Source: Candidatus Sumerlaeota bacterium (GTDB lineage Bacteria; Sumerlaeota; Sumerlaeia; MWCT01; JAUWMI01). Taken from it: 42,006 bases of DNA. Both the position numbers and the translations under genes were made by a program. Below are positions 34,938 to 42,006 of this stretch, in pieces (position 1 is the stretch's first letter; the number at the start of each line of letters is the position of its first letter). The stretch is from positions 1 through 42,006 of the forward strand of contig JAUWMI010000037.1 of assembly GCA_030613245.1 (NCBI GenBank). The letters are read 5' to 3'. Below the pieces are notes generated by a model that was not told the DNA's origin, made no database searches, and saw only the letters and a list, made by a program, of their open reading frames with translations.

Positions 34938-37900
34938 ATGAAAAAGAGGACACAAATAATCGTCATCGTTGCCCTGCTAGTGGCACAGCTGGCACTTCAT
35001 GGCCTGAGCCAGAATGCTGGTGCTCAAACAGAGGTGCTTGAGTGGTTCGTTGCAACCTGGGGCGATGACACGAATCCGGGTACCGCCCTCCATCCCTTCA
35101 GAACAATCAACCATGCGCTTTTTCGGGCAGGGATTAATCCCAGAGTAAAAAAAATTATTTGGGTGGCGGAAGGGACATATGCGGAGAATGTCAAATTTAC
35201 CGAGGCCGGGCAGTATCTTTGTGGCGGTGTTACAAACCTTCTGCGCCCACGTGAGTTTCGCGGTGGGACATCCGTAATCGCAGCACCAGATGACACCAAG
35301 CCCGCGGTTAAGCTCAGATACAATACACATATTGACGGATTTACCGTTACTGGTGGCCTGGAAGGAATAACCATTGGCGGTCAACTCCCAACCAGTTCCT
35401 TCACGTGCACCGTTGGGAATTGCATTGTTAAGCAGAATGTTGAAGCGGGAATCGCTATGCTACTACAAGTGCGTTACAAGGAAAGCTTGCTTCGCGTTCA
35501 CGATTGTTGGATCGGAGAAAACGGTCAAGATGGCATTATCCTCGTGAATGCGCTGGTCGAAATTACCAGTTGCACTGTTACGACCAATGTGGGGTCAGGT
35601 ATTCGCTTCTGGTCTACGTACTCCGTACTGGAAAATTGCGTGTTTGAGAACAACGGCAAAGAAGGTATCCAAGGAGCAACTGAGTACATCACGTGCCTGA
35701 ATAATATTGTACGAAATAACGGAGCCAATGGAATTTATCTTGATATTACGACTGGAGAGGTGACGTCGAACACCATTACTGCAAACCAGGTTGATGGGAT
35801 TCAATGCGGTGCTGTATTGCTGATGATCCTGGACAATAACATTACCCAGAATCGGCGCAACGGAATCTTATGCCGCACGTGGGCCCTCTCGCTACCACCT
35901 GAAGTGCCAGAGCCCGAACGTCCGCCTCGGCCCCCATTATGTGATCCAATCATCATAGGGAACTACATCGCAGAGAATAATGAAAACGGCATTGCGGCCA
36001 TTGAAGAGTCATTCTTCATTGCCGAACGAAATATCATCCGCGCTAACAATGAATCGGGCGTGTTTGCGACTGATAGAACGACCGCGATCATCCTTGATAA
36101 TCTCATCACAGAAAATCTCAATTACGGGGTGTGCGTGACCAAGTGTGCGTTGCCGGTAATTAAAGATAACCGGATCGTGTGGAATTTCCGCGCCGGGCTG
36201 CGAGCTGAGGATAATTCCTCGGCTATAATTGAAGGCAATCAGCTCTGCTGGAACTGGGGTGAAGGGCTGATTATTGCCAGGTACAGCACGCCGTATTGCA
36301 GCGGAAATATCATTACCGGAAATAATGGCGGCGGCATTCTGTGTAAAGATTCTGCCCGCCCCGTGATCGCGAATCATAATGTGGTATGGGGAAACCTGCG
36401 CGATGGCGTTACCATTATTGACTCTGCCCAGCCGCTGATTAAGCAGACGATTATCGCCAATAATGTGCAAAACGGCGTGATGATTTCCAATTCCGCTCAG
36501 CCTAATCTGCTCAACAACCTGATTGCTGAAAACAAAAAGAGTGGCATTGTCTGCGATGATATGGCGGCACCAATTATTACGAACAACATCATCACCTCGA
36601 GCACCATGTATGGGCTGGCTGAGCTAACTGAGACCGCCGATCCCACGCTAGTGACCTTCAACTGCTTCTGGCAGAATGGCATTGCTGATTATCTCGACGA
36701 AGGAACCACTGAGTATACTGGTGCGGATGAGATCAACACGCTGGTTGACAACGAGGAAGGCCGATGCGCTGACAACATTTCGGTTGATCCACAATTCGTT
36801 ATGTGGGGGCCGTTTAACCGAACGAATGCAATCCACGTTGATGCCAACTTCACGGGAACTGAGATGGGCACCCGCGGAGCGCCGTTCTCGACCATCACCA
36901 ATGCCATCATTAGCTACGACTACCGCTTGGCAGAAGGTTCGCTCTGTATTGGCGCAGGGAAAGGCTGGGTTGATATAGGCGCGTATCCAAACGCCACCTC
37001 CTACTCCCCACAAGGAAGCAACGAGGTGAAGATCATTGTCCATCCGGGGAATTACACCGAGAGCAATCTTATCCTGAACCACAACATTCTGCTGCACGGC
37101 GAGGACGCACGGGTCTATGGCCACGAAGATTTTACCATCCTCTACCCTGAAACCGGAACCACAGTTGAAGAATTGCACTTCATCGGAGGCGACATGGCCA
37201 TTTATTGCAAGCCGGACCAGACGCCTTTGATTCAGCGGAATATTATCGAGGGAACCGTCTTTAAAGGGATCTTCTGTTCACATGCCGATCCTCAGTTACT
37301 CTCCAATACACTCATTAACAACGAGCTCCACGGGATTATGCTCTACCATGCTTCCCCATTGATTCAGGATTGCGTGGTTGAGCAAAGCGGTGGGGACGGA
37401 ATCCTGTGTGAAAATGCATCCGCCCCGATGATTGTCCACAACATGCTGGTCGCAAATGCCGGAGCCGGCATCCATTGTATCTCCGGGTCGTCGCCACGTA
37501 TTCTCAGTAATCAGCTGAAAGATAACGACCGAGGGATGTGGTTCGAGGATGCCTCTGATGGAAGCGTACAGGATAACTATATCGCGGGGAGCGGCGCAGA
37601 GGGGATTCTCTGTGAGAGTGGTTCTCAGCCGACCATCCACCACAACATTTTCGATGGAAACGTGCGATCTGGTATTTCCTGCCAAACCGCCTCAGGAGCG
37701 CAGATTAGTGCGAACATTATCCGAAACAACATCTGGGATGGCATCTACTGTTACAACGGTGCGACTCCGGAAATAATGAATAATATCATCTACGGCAACC
37801 GCAATTGCGGAATCAGGTTGATGAACAATCTGTCGCCCACGGTGGTCAACAATACGATTATACGTAACTACAATGCAGGCATCTCCCTGAATTTGGCCGC

Positions 37901-39302
37901 CACACCAACGATGACCAACAATATTATTGCCTTCAATGGCGGGTATGGAGTTCTCGAACTTGATCCATCAAGCGACCCTGCAAGCCTCCAGTCGAATTGT
38001 TTCTTCACCAACTCGCTCGGCGATTATCGAGATGAAGGGACGATTACCTACAGTGGTGCTGACGAAATCAACATGCTCGTGGATAACAATGGCAATCCGC
38101 GCGGTGGCAATCTGTCTGCGAATCCGGACCTCGTGAATATGAGCAGCGAGGACTTCCACCTTAGGGCGGACTCGCCATGTGTGGATGCGGGGGTGCTGGC
38201 GAGCGCGCCGGCCAGCGATTTCGAGGGAGATGTCAGGCCGCAGGGCCCAGGAATTGACATTGGAGCCGACGAGATCGGGACGCAGTGGAATTACTCATTC
38301 GAAACCGGTGAAGAGAATTGGGGTCCTGGCGGTGCGCCGATTTTCTTCTCTACACCTCAACCGATTGCCGCTGATGGTGTCATTTCGCTCCTCTCAACCA
38401 CTAACACCAATACTTTCGGATTCTGGAATAGCCCTACCGCCTCGATTCGCTACTACGCGAACGACCTGTGCTGCGTGCGGTTTCGAATGACGACAGACGT
38501 GCCTGATTCGAGCCGAGTGCCACAGATTCGGCTGCGCATGACAGCGGAGAATTTGCAACAGACAGACTGCCTGGTTGTAACCAGCAGTGGTGATGGGGCA
38601 TTTTCCCCTACTCCGGAAGGCCGCGATTATGACCTCTACGTCGTGCCGCAACCCGGCATGGATGGCGAGTTTGCTCGCCTGGCTTTCGACCTGCTGAACT
38701 TCGACCCGCTGGACGAGCCAGAGGCAACGGTCAGCCTTGAGAGCGTAACGATCAGCAGAATTCCGCTGAGCGTGCTATCAGGACAGGAAAGCATGACAGC
38801 ATATGACTTTGAGACTGGCCCGGAAGGATGGCGCTTTAGCGGCACGGTACTCCCCTTCGCGGCGCCCATGTCAATGGTTCGTGCCGGTGCGCTCAGCCTG
38901 ATCGCAACGAATAATACGAATACATTCGGCTTCTGGACAAGCGATCCCGCGGATGTGACGATCGAGGCTGGCAAGCTCTACCGCGTACGCTGCAGCGTGA
39001 GCACTGACGTAACAGACCCTGCTCTGGTGCCGCAGGTGCGGCTGCGCACGAGTACACAGAATCTGCAGGCATCTGCGGTTCTGGACGTTGTGAGTGCAGG
39101 CAATGGGATGGTTGCACCAGCTCCATCGGTGAAAGAGTACGTCGCGTACCTTTATCCGCCGCAGAGCGCTGCAGGGAGCGCGCAGGACGGCCTAAGCGTT
39201 GCGTTTGACCTGTTGAATTTCAATCCGGCTGATGCCGAATTCGCAACCCTGCGGTTGCACGACGTGCGTATTGATGCCTTCGATATACCTTTGATGCCGT
39301 AA
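34938..39302 (+). CDS. Secreted right-handed parallel beta-helix protein with DUF1565-like and tandem C-terminal domains, 1454 aa
   Basis: ATG 34938 follows AGGAGAGGGG. Residues 1-29 are a signal peptide (ending AGAQ). A DUF1565-like opening (about 35-95: FVATWGDDTNPGTALHPF) leads into PbH1 parallel beta-helix coils (about 95-590) of the form NxIxxNxxxGIxxxxxxxP. A second round follows, with GTRGAPFSTITNAI (about 645), more coils (735-1060) and a closing DFHLRADSPCVDAG and DIGADEIG. The C-terminus has two related modules of about 165 residues, both with TNTFGFW, RVPQIRLR or LVPQVRLR, and a final beta-rich segment. No catalytic pectate-lyase residues or anchor motif could be assigned. Beta-helix proteins of this type bind or cleave polysaccharides; carbohydrate binding is a family-based guess. 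The protein is exported and apparently regulated by the upstream sites. Confidence 0.92.
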   Translation: MKKRTQIIVIVALLVAQLALHGLSQNAGAQTEVLEWFVATWGDDTNPGTALHPFRTINHALFRAGINPRVKKIIWVAEGTYAENVKFTEAGQYLCGGVTNLLRPREFRGGTSVIAAPDDTKPAVKLRYNTHIDGFTVTGGLEGITIGGQLPTSSFTCTVGNCIVKQNVEAGIAMLLQVRYKESLLRVHDCWIGENGQDGIILVNALVEITSCTVTTNVGSGIRFWSTYSVLENCVFENNGKEGIQGATEYITCLNNIVRNNGANGIYLDITTGEVTSNTITANQVDGIQCGAVLLMILDNNITQNRRNGILCRTWALSLPPEVPEPERPPRPPLCDPIIIGNYIAENNENGIAAIEESFFIAERNIIRANNESGVFATDRTTAIILDNLITENLNYGVCVTKCALPVIKDNRIVWNFRAGLRAEDNSSAIIEGNQLCWNWGEGLIIARYSTPYCSGNIITGNNGGGILCKDSARPVIANHNVVWGNLRDGVTIIDSAQPLIKQTIIANNVQNGVMISNSAQPNLLNNLIAENKKSGIVCDDMAAPIITNNIITSSTMYGLAELTETADPTLVTFNCFWQNGIADYLDEGTTEYTGADEINTLVDNEEGRCADNISVDPQFVMWGPFNRTNAIHVDANFTGTEMGTRGAPFSTITNAIISYDYRLAEGSLCIGAGKGWVDIGAYPNATSYSPQGSNEVKIIVHPGNYTESNLILNHNILLHGEDARVYGHEDFTILYPETGTTVEELHFIGGDMAIYCKPDQTPLIQRNIIEGTVFKGIFCSHADPQLLSNTLINNELHGIMLYHASPLIQDCVVEQSGGDGILCENASAPMIVHNMLVANAGAGIHCISGSSPRILSNQLKDNDRGMWFEDASDGSVQDNYIAGSGAEGILCESGSQPTIHHNIFDGNVRSGISCQTASGAQISANIIRNNIWDGIYCYNGATPEIMNNIIYGNRNCGIRLMNNLSPTVVNNTIIRNYNAGISLNLAATPTMTNNIIAFNGGYGVLELDPSSDPASLQSNCFFTNSLGDYRDEGTITYSGADEINMLVDNNGNPRGGNLSANPDLVNMSSEDFHLRADSPCVDAGVLASAPASDFEGDVRPQGPGIDIGADEIGTQWNYSFETGEENWGPGGAPIFFSTPQPIAADGVISLLSTTNTNTFGFWNSPTASIRYYANDLCCVRFRMTTDVPDSSRVPQIRLRMTAENLQQTDCLVVTSSGDGAFSPTPEGRDYDLYVVPQPGMDGEFARLAFDLLNFDPLDEPEATVSLESVTISRIPLSVLSGQESMTAYDFETGPEGWRFSGTVLPFAAPMSMVRAGALSLIATNNTNTFGFWTSDPADVTIEAGKLYRVRCSVSTDVTDPALVPQVRLRTSTQNLQASAVLDVVSAGNGMVAPAPSVKEYVAYLYPPQSAAGSAQDGLSVAFDLLNFNPADAEFATLRLHDVRIDAFDIPLMP

Positions 39303-39308
39303 AAAGCA

Positions 39309-39335
39309 GTAGGGGCAGTTCGCGAACTGCCCTTC
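39309..39335 (+). terminator. GTAGGGGC-type palindrome, probable terminator of the beta-helix gene
   Basis: GGGCAGTTCGCGAACTGCCC (39313-39332) is a perfect palindrome starting about ten bases after the stop codon and followed by TTCTT. Preceding GTAG matches the dispersed repeat family, so it may be both a repeat copy and a terminator. Confidence 0.6.
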
Positions 39336-39385
39336 TTGAGAGCGACACAGATGCGAAACAATCATAGCAAACAGGGATAATAACT

Positions 39386-39454
39386 GGGCCACGCCCCCTC
39401 ACGTGTAGGCGGCACACGTGCAGCAGGAGGGGGGAATTTCCCGGGGCGTGGCCC
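39386..39454. repeat. Nested long inverted repeat (cruciform-like)
   Basis: GGGCCACGCCCC (39386-39397) and GGGGCGTGGCCC (39443-39454) form a perfect 12-bp outer stem. Inside, CACGTGT (39400) and ACACGTG (39414) form a 7-bp hairpin. GAGGGGGG near 39428 could alternatively pair with the inner CCCCCTC, giving two exclusive folds. It is followed by CCCTTTT. Confidence 0.65.
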
Positions 39455-39597
39455 TTACCCTTTTGAGCGGGCCCGCATCTGGACTTCAGTTCCGGCGGCT
39501 TCGCAATGCTGCTTAAGAAAGATAACATAACAAGAAGAAACATCAAACCACGACGGCACGACGAACATATGCCTCAGGCGTATTAGAAATTCAGGAT

Positions 39598-39645
39598 GTA
39601 GGAGCCGACCCGCCCGCCGCGGCGGGTCGCCCCTGCTCCCGTCGT
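39598..39645. repeat. GC-rich palindromic repeat related to the GTAGGGGC family
   Basis: GTAGGAGC is followed by CGACCCGCC and, after a 6-base loop, GGCGGGTCG, then CCCCTGCTCC. The outer GGAGC/GCTCC and inner 9-bp arms both pair. The flanks diverge slightly from the other copies. Confidence 0.6.
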
Positions 39646-39680
39646 GTACGTTGTGTCGTAGTGGTTAATATGTTCGCCTA

Positions 39681-39699
39681 CACGGGCAGGATGCCCGTG
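39681..39699. repeat. Short CACGGGCA palindrome
   Basis: CACGGGCA and TGCCCGTG flank a 3-base spacer. It looks like a separate small dispersed palindrome type; only one copy is in the window. Confidence 0.5.
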
Positions 39700-39776
39700 C
39701 CACCTCCTTATTAAGATTCCGAGATATCTAAGTCCCGGAGATGTTCAAAACATTCATTTTGTTAGGAGATTTAAAT

Positions 39777-42006
39777 ATGAAGATGACTCGTTTCAATCCT
39801 TCACGCATTAGAATTCTGGTTCTATTATGCCTTTTTCATTTAGCGCTTTATTCCTTTCTAGCCTATTCCGAAGTGATTACCGTCCCTGGAGACTATCCAA
39901 CAATACAGGGGGCTATTAATGCTGCCACTGATGGGGATGAGATTATCGTCTCGTCTGGTACGTACGTGGAGAATATCAACTTTGGCGGCAAAAATATTAT
40001 CCTTCGCTCTACTAACCCAACGAATACTTCCGTAGTCGCCAGCACTGTCATTAACGGCAATAATGCTGGCTCAGTGGTTACCTTCTCTGGCTCTGAAATC
40101 ACTACATGCGTTCTATCCGGCTTCACCATTACCAATGGTTATGCTCCAAAGGGTGGCGGTATCTATGGCAATGGTACGATGGCAACTCTTCAAAACAACC
40201 ATATAACTACCAATACAGCGTACTATTTGTCGTATGAAGGGCAGCAGGATGGTCGAGGTGGCGGGCTCTGGGATTGCGACGGCACCATACAGCATAATAC
40301 CATCGCGGGAAATTCTGCCAGGCGTGGTGGGGGCCTCGCCAATTGTGATGCTCTCATTAAAAACAATACCATATCGAGAAATGCGGGAACGGGAAGCTAC
40401 AGCTTTGGTGGCGGGCTGTACGAATGTAATGGTACGGTGAACAGCAATACCATTACCACGAACTCGGCTTATGTTGGCGGGGGACTTGCTTTGTGCAATG
40501 GCGTTATACAGAACAATGCCGTATCCCAGAATTCGGCTGGTTATCAGGGTGGCGGACTCTACTTGTGCGGTGGCACGATCCAGAACAACACCATCACGGG
40601 AAACTCATCTTCCGGAGCATATAGTGAGGGAGGGGGTCTGTATGAATGCGATGGCACTATACAGAGCAACACCATCGTGGGAAACTCGGCTACGGGATCG
40701 TATAGCGGTACTGGAGGCGGGCTTCATTCGTGCGATGGGATCATAATGAACAATACCATCGCAGGCAACGCAGCCAGCGGTGCAACATATAGCATCGGCG
40801 GCGGGCTATTCAGCTGCAAGGGCCTTATTATTAATTGCATCGTTTGGGGAAATTCCGCTACTTCCTACAGCCAGATCTCAGGTAGCACTCCGTTTTACAG
40901 CTGCGTTCAATGGTGGAGTTCTGGCGGCATAGGAAATATATCCGCTGATCCCAGATTTGTAGACCCCTCTCATGGAGATTATCATCTCCGGTCCGACTCT
41001 CCTTGTATCAATTCCGGCAATGAATACTATCTATTCGGGGAATACATTGCTGATATAGATGGGGAATGCCGAGTGGTGGGTAGCTCGGTGGATATGGGAA
41101 GCGATGAATACGGCAGTTCGGTAGACAGCGATGGCGACCTATTAGCTGATAGTGATGAGGCCACTCAGGGCAGCGCCCCTAACAATCCAGATACTGACGG
41201 AGATGGCCTAAAAGACGGGGAAGAAGTACTTCGCGGTACCAGCCCAATAGTATTTAATACACCTTCAGGAATCTCTATCCCTGCTCATTATCCTTCCATC
41301 CAGCAAGGACTGTTTTTGGCGTTCCCCTCGGAGGTAGTGACTGTATCTCCTGGCACCTATTATGAAAATCTCTATTTCCCGGGAAAGAACGTAATCCTGC
41401 AGAGCACCAATCCGCTTGATGAGAACACAGTCAATACGACCATAATTGATGGGGGTGCGCTATTCTCGGTCATCCTATTTGAAGGTGAGGGAAGCGATTC
41501 TTCCGCAATACGAGGATTTACCATTCGCAACGGAGCCGCATCCTATGGCGGAGGAATATGCGGTAACGGAACAAAGGCCACAATTGAGCGGAACAATATC
41601 ACGGGCAACTCAGGCTATGGCGGCGGACTCTATAACTGTGACGGCACCATCCAGTATAATTCCATCCTAAACAACTCAACTTACGCAACGAATATTCACG
41701 GCGGGGGCCTCGCTCGGTGCGATGGCACCATCCAATACAATACTATATCGGGAAACTCGGCTCATAGCCACGGCGGGGGTATCGATTTATGTGACGGGAC
41801 TATCCAAAGCAATGTCATCTCGGGAAACTCAGCCAATTGGGGCGGCGGCATCTCGCGTTGCAATGCCACCATTCAGAACAACATCATCTCCGGAAACTCG
41901 GCCACTGACCCAACACATGGTACCGGCGGAGGAGTTAGCGGCTGCAATGGAATTATTCAGGGCAATATAATCTCCGGTAACTCGGCTACTCATGGGGGCG
42001 GTGGGC
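39777..42006 (+). CDS. Second secreted parallel beta-helix protein, 3' end outside window
   Basis: ATG 39777 has AGGAG eight bases upstream. A signal peptide (about 1-31, LVLLCLFHLALYSFLA) precedes VITVPGDYPTIQGAI, an opening typical of this class, and PbH1 coils of about 24 residues with the repeated form GGGLxxCDGTIQxNTIxGNSA (about 110-360). Near residues 450-490 is a calcium-binding thrombospondin type-3-like linker (DSDGD, DTDGDG). A second opening (ISIPAHYPSIQQGL) and second set of GGG coils run to the window edge. The whole protein is therefore two homologous beta-helices joined by an acidic linker. It differs from the first beta-helix protein in coil sequence (GGG-rich), so it is not a simple duplicate. 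It is likely exported; no catalytic site is visible in the part seen. Confidence 0.9.
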   Translation, partial: MKMTRFNPSRIRILVLLCLFHLALYSFLAYSEVITVPGDYPTIQGAINAATDGDEIIVSSGTYVENINFGGKNIILRSTNPTNTSVVASTVINGNNAGSVVTFSGSEITTCVLSGFTITNGYAPKGGGIYGNGTMATLQNNHITTNTAYYLSYEGQQDGRGGGLWDCDGTIQHNTIAGNSARRGGGLANCDALIKNNTISRNAGTGSYSFGGGLYECNGTVNSNTITTNSAYVGGGLALCNGVIQNNAVSQNSAGYQGGGLYLCGGTIQNNTITGNSSSGAYSEGGGLYECDGTIQSNTIVGNSATGSYSGTGGGLHSCDGIIMNNTIAGNAASGATYSIGGGLFSCKGLIINCIVWGNSATSYSQISGSTPFYSCVQWWSSGGIGNISADPRFVDPSHGDYHLRSDSPCINSGNEYYLFGEYIADIDGECRVVGSSVDMGSDEYGSSVDSDGDLLADSDEATQGSAPNNPDTDGDGLKDGEEVLRGTSPIVFNTPSGISIPAHYPSIQQGLFLAFPSEVVTVSPGTYYENLYFPGKNVILQSTNPLDENTVNTTIIDGGALFSVILFEGEGSDSSAIRGFTIRNGAASYGGGICGNGTKATIERNNITGNSGYGGGLYNCDGTIQYNSILNNSTYATNIHGGGLARCDGTIQYNTISGNSAHSHGGGIDLCDGTIQSNVISGNSANWGGGISRCNATIQNNIISGNSATDPTHGTGGGVSGCNGIIQGNIISGNSATHGGGG
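40250..42006 (+). repeat. Degenerate coding repeats of beta-helix coils
   Basis: Units of roughly 70-80 bp recur, each containing a GATGGCACCATCCA-like and a GGGAAACTCGGCT-like segment. Similarity at DNA level between neighbouring coils indicates unit gain and loss by recombination. The repeats stop at the linker and start again after 41280. Confidence 0.65.

Larger units (their letters stand above)
39303..39776. other. Palindrome-rich spacer between the two beta-helix genes
   Basis: About 470 bp without a gene but with four strong inverted repeats: 39309-39335, 39386-39454, 39598-39645 and 39681-39699. The density of self-complementary DNA is far higher than elsewhere in the window. Promoter elements for the second beta-helix gene are not obvious. 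Confidence 0.6.

Overview
The window reads as chromosomal DNA of a free-living, probably uncultured bacterium. Genes have clear Shine-Dalgarno sites, secreted proteins have ordinary Sec signal peptides, and there is a bacterial tRNA operon with a Rho-independent terminator. The mix of very large repeat-built secreted proteins (clostripain-like protease, HEAT array, two parallel beta-helix proteins) with an XTP pyrophosphatase, an orphan xanthine-dehydrogenase-type FAD subunit and a ClC transporter is typical of large-genome environmental bacteria and candidate phyla. No rRNA or marker gene is present, so I do not name a phylum.

Layout. (1) 1-8214, minus strand: the 5' part of a large secreted C11 (clostripain-family) protease gene that runs off the window, then a 1000-residue secreted HEAT-repeat protein. 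(2) 8952-28984, minus strand: a DNA-repair/defence-type island in three blocks. Block A (8952-16729) encodes a 451-aa unknown protein, a PLD-superfamily protein with two Tdp1-like HxK...N half-sites, an SNF2-type helicase and a Cas4-like/DUF2779 nuclease. A decayed IS5-family transposase end separates it from block B (17234-23035), a tight operon of an SbcD/Mre11-like phosphoesterase, an SbcC/YhaN-like ATPase with a membrane hairpin, a fusion of a von Willebrand A domain to an HExxH metallopeptidase-like region, and a 167-aa unknown protein. A broken zinc-ribbon gene lies just upstream of block B. Block C (23990-28984) is one giant COG1112-type SF1 helicase with a C-terminal PD-(D/E)XK (MTES_1575/DUF559-like) nuclease. 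(3) 29456-31163, minus strand: a six-tRNA operon (Pro, Arg, His, Arg, Arg, Lys) with its terminator, and rdgB. (4) 31476-42006, plus strand: an orphan CoxM/XdhB-like FAD-binding subunit, a ClC protein with CBS domains, and two secreted parallel beta-helix proteins. The first beta-helix gene has a sigma-54-like promoter and three helically phased 9-bp repeats upstream; the second runs off the window. Short palindromes sharing GTAGGGGC-type ends with different cores are scattered in the spacers of this last region.

How the genes may work together. Blocks A and B each contain a motor plus nuclease activities and a partner of unknown function, which is the composition expected of anti-phage or DNA-end-processing systems. 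I could not match either whole gene set to a named system from memory. Block B (Mre11/Rad50-like pair plus vWA-metallopeptidase plus small partner) is the best candidate here for an undescribed system; block A is second. Function in both cases is inferred from domain content and gene spacing only.
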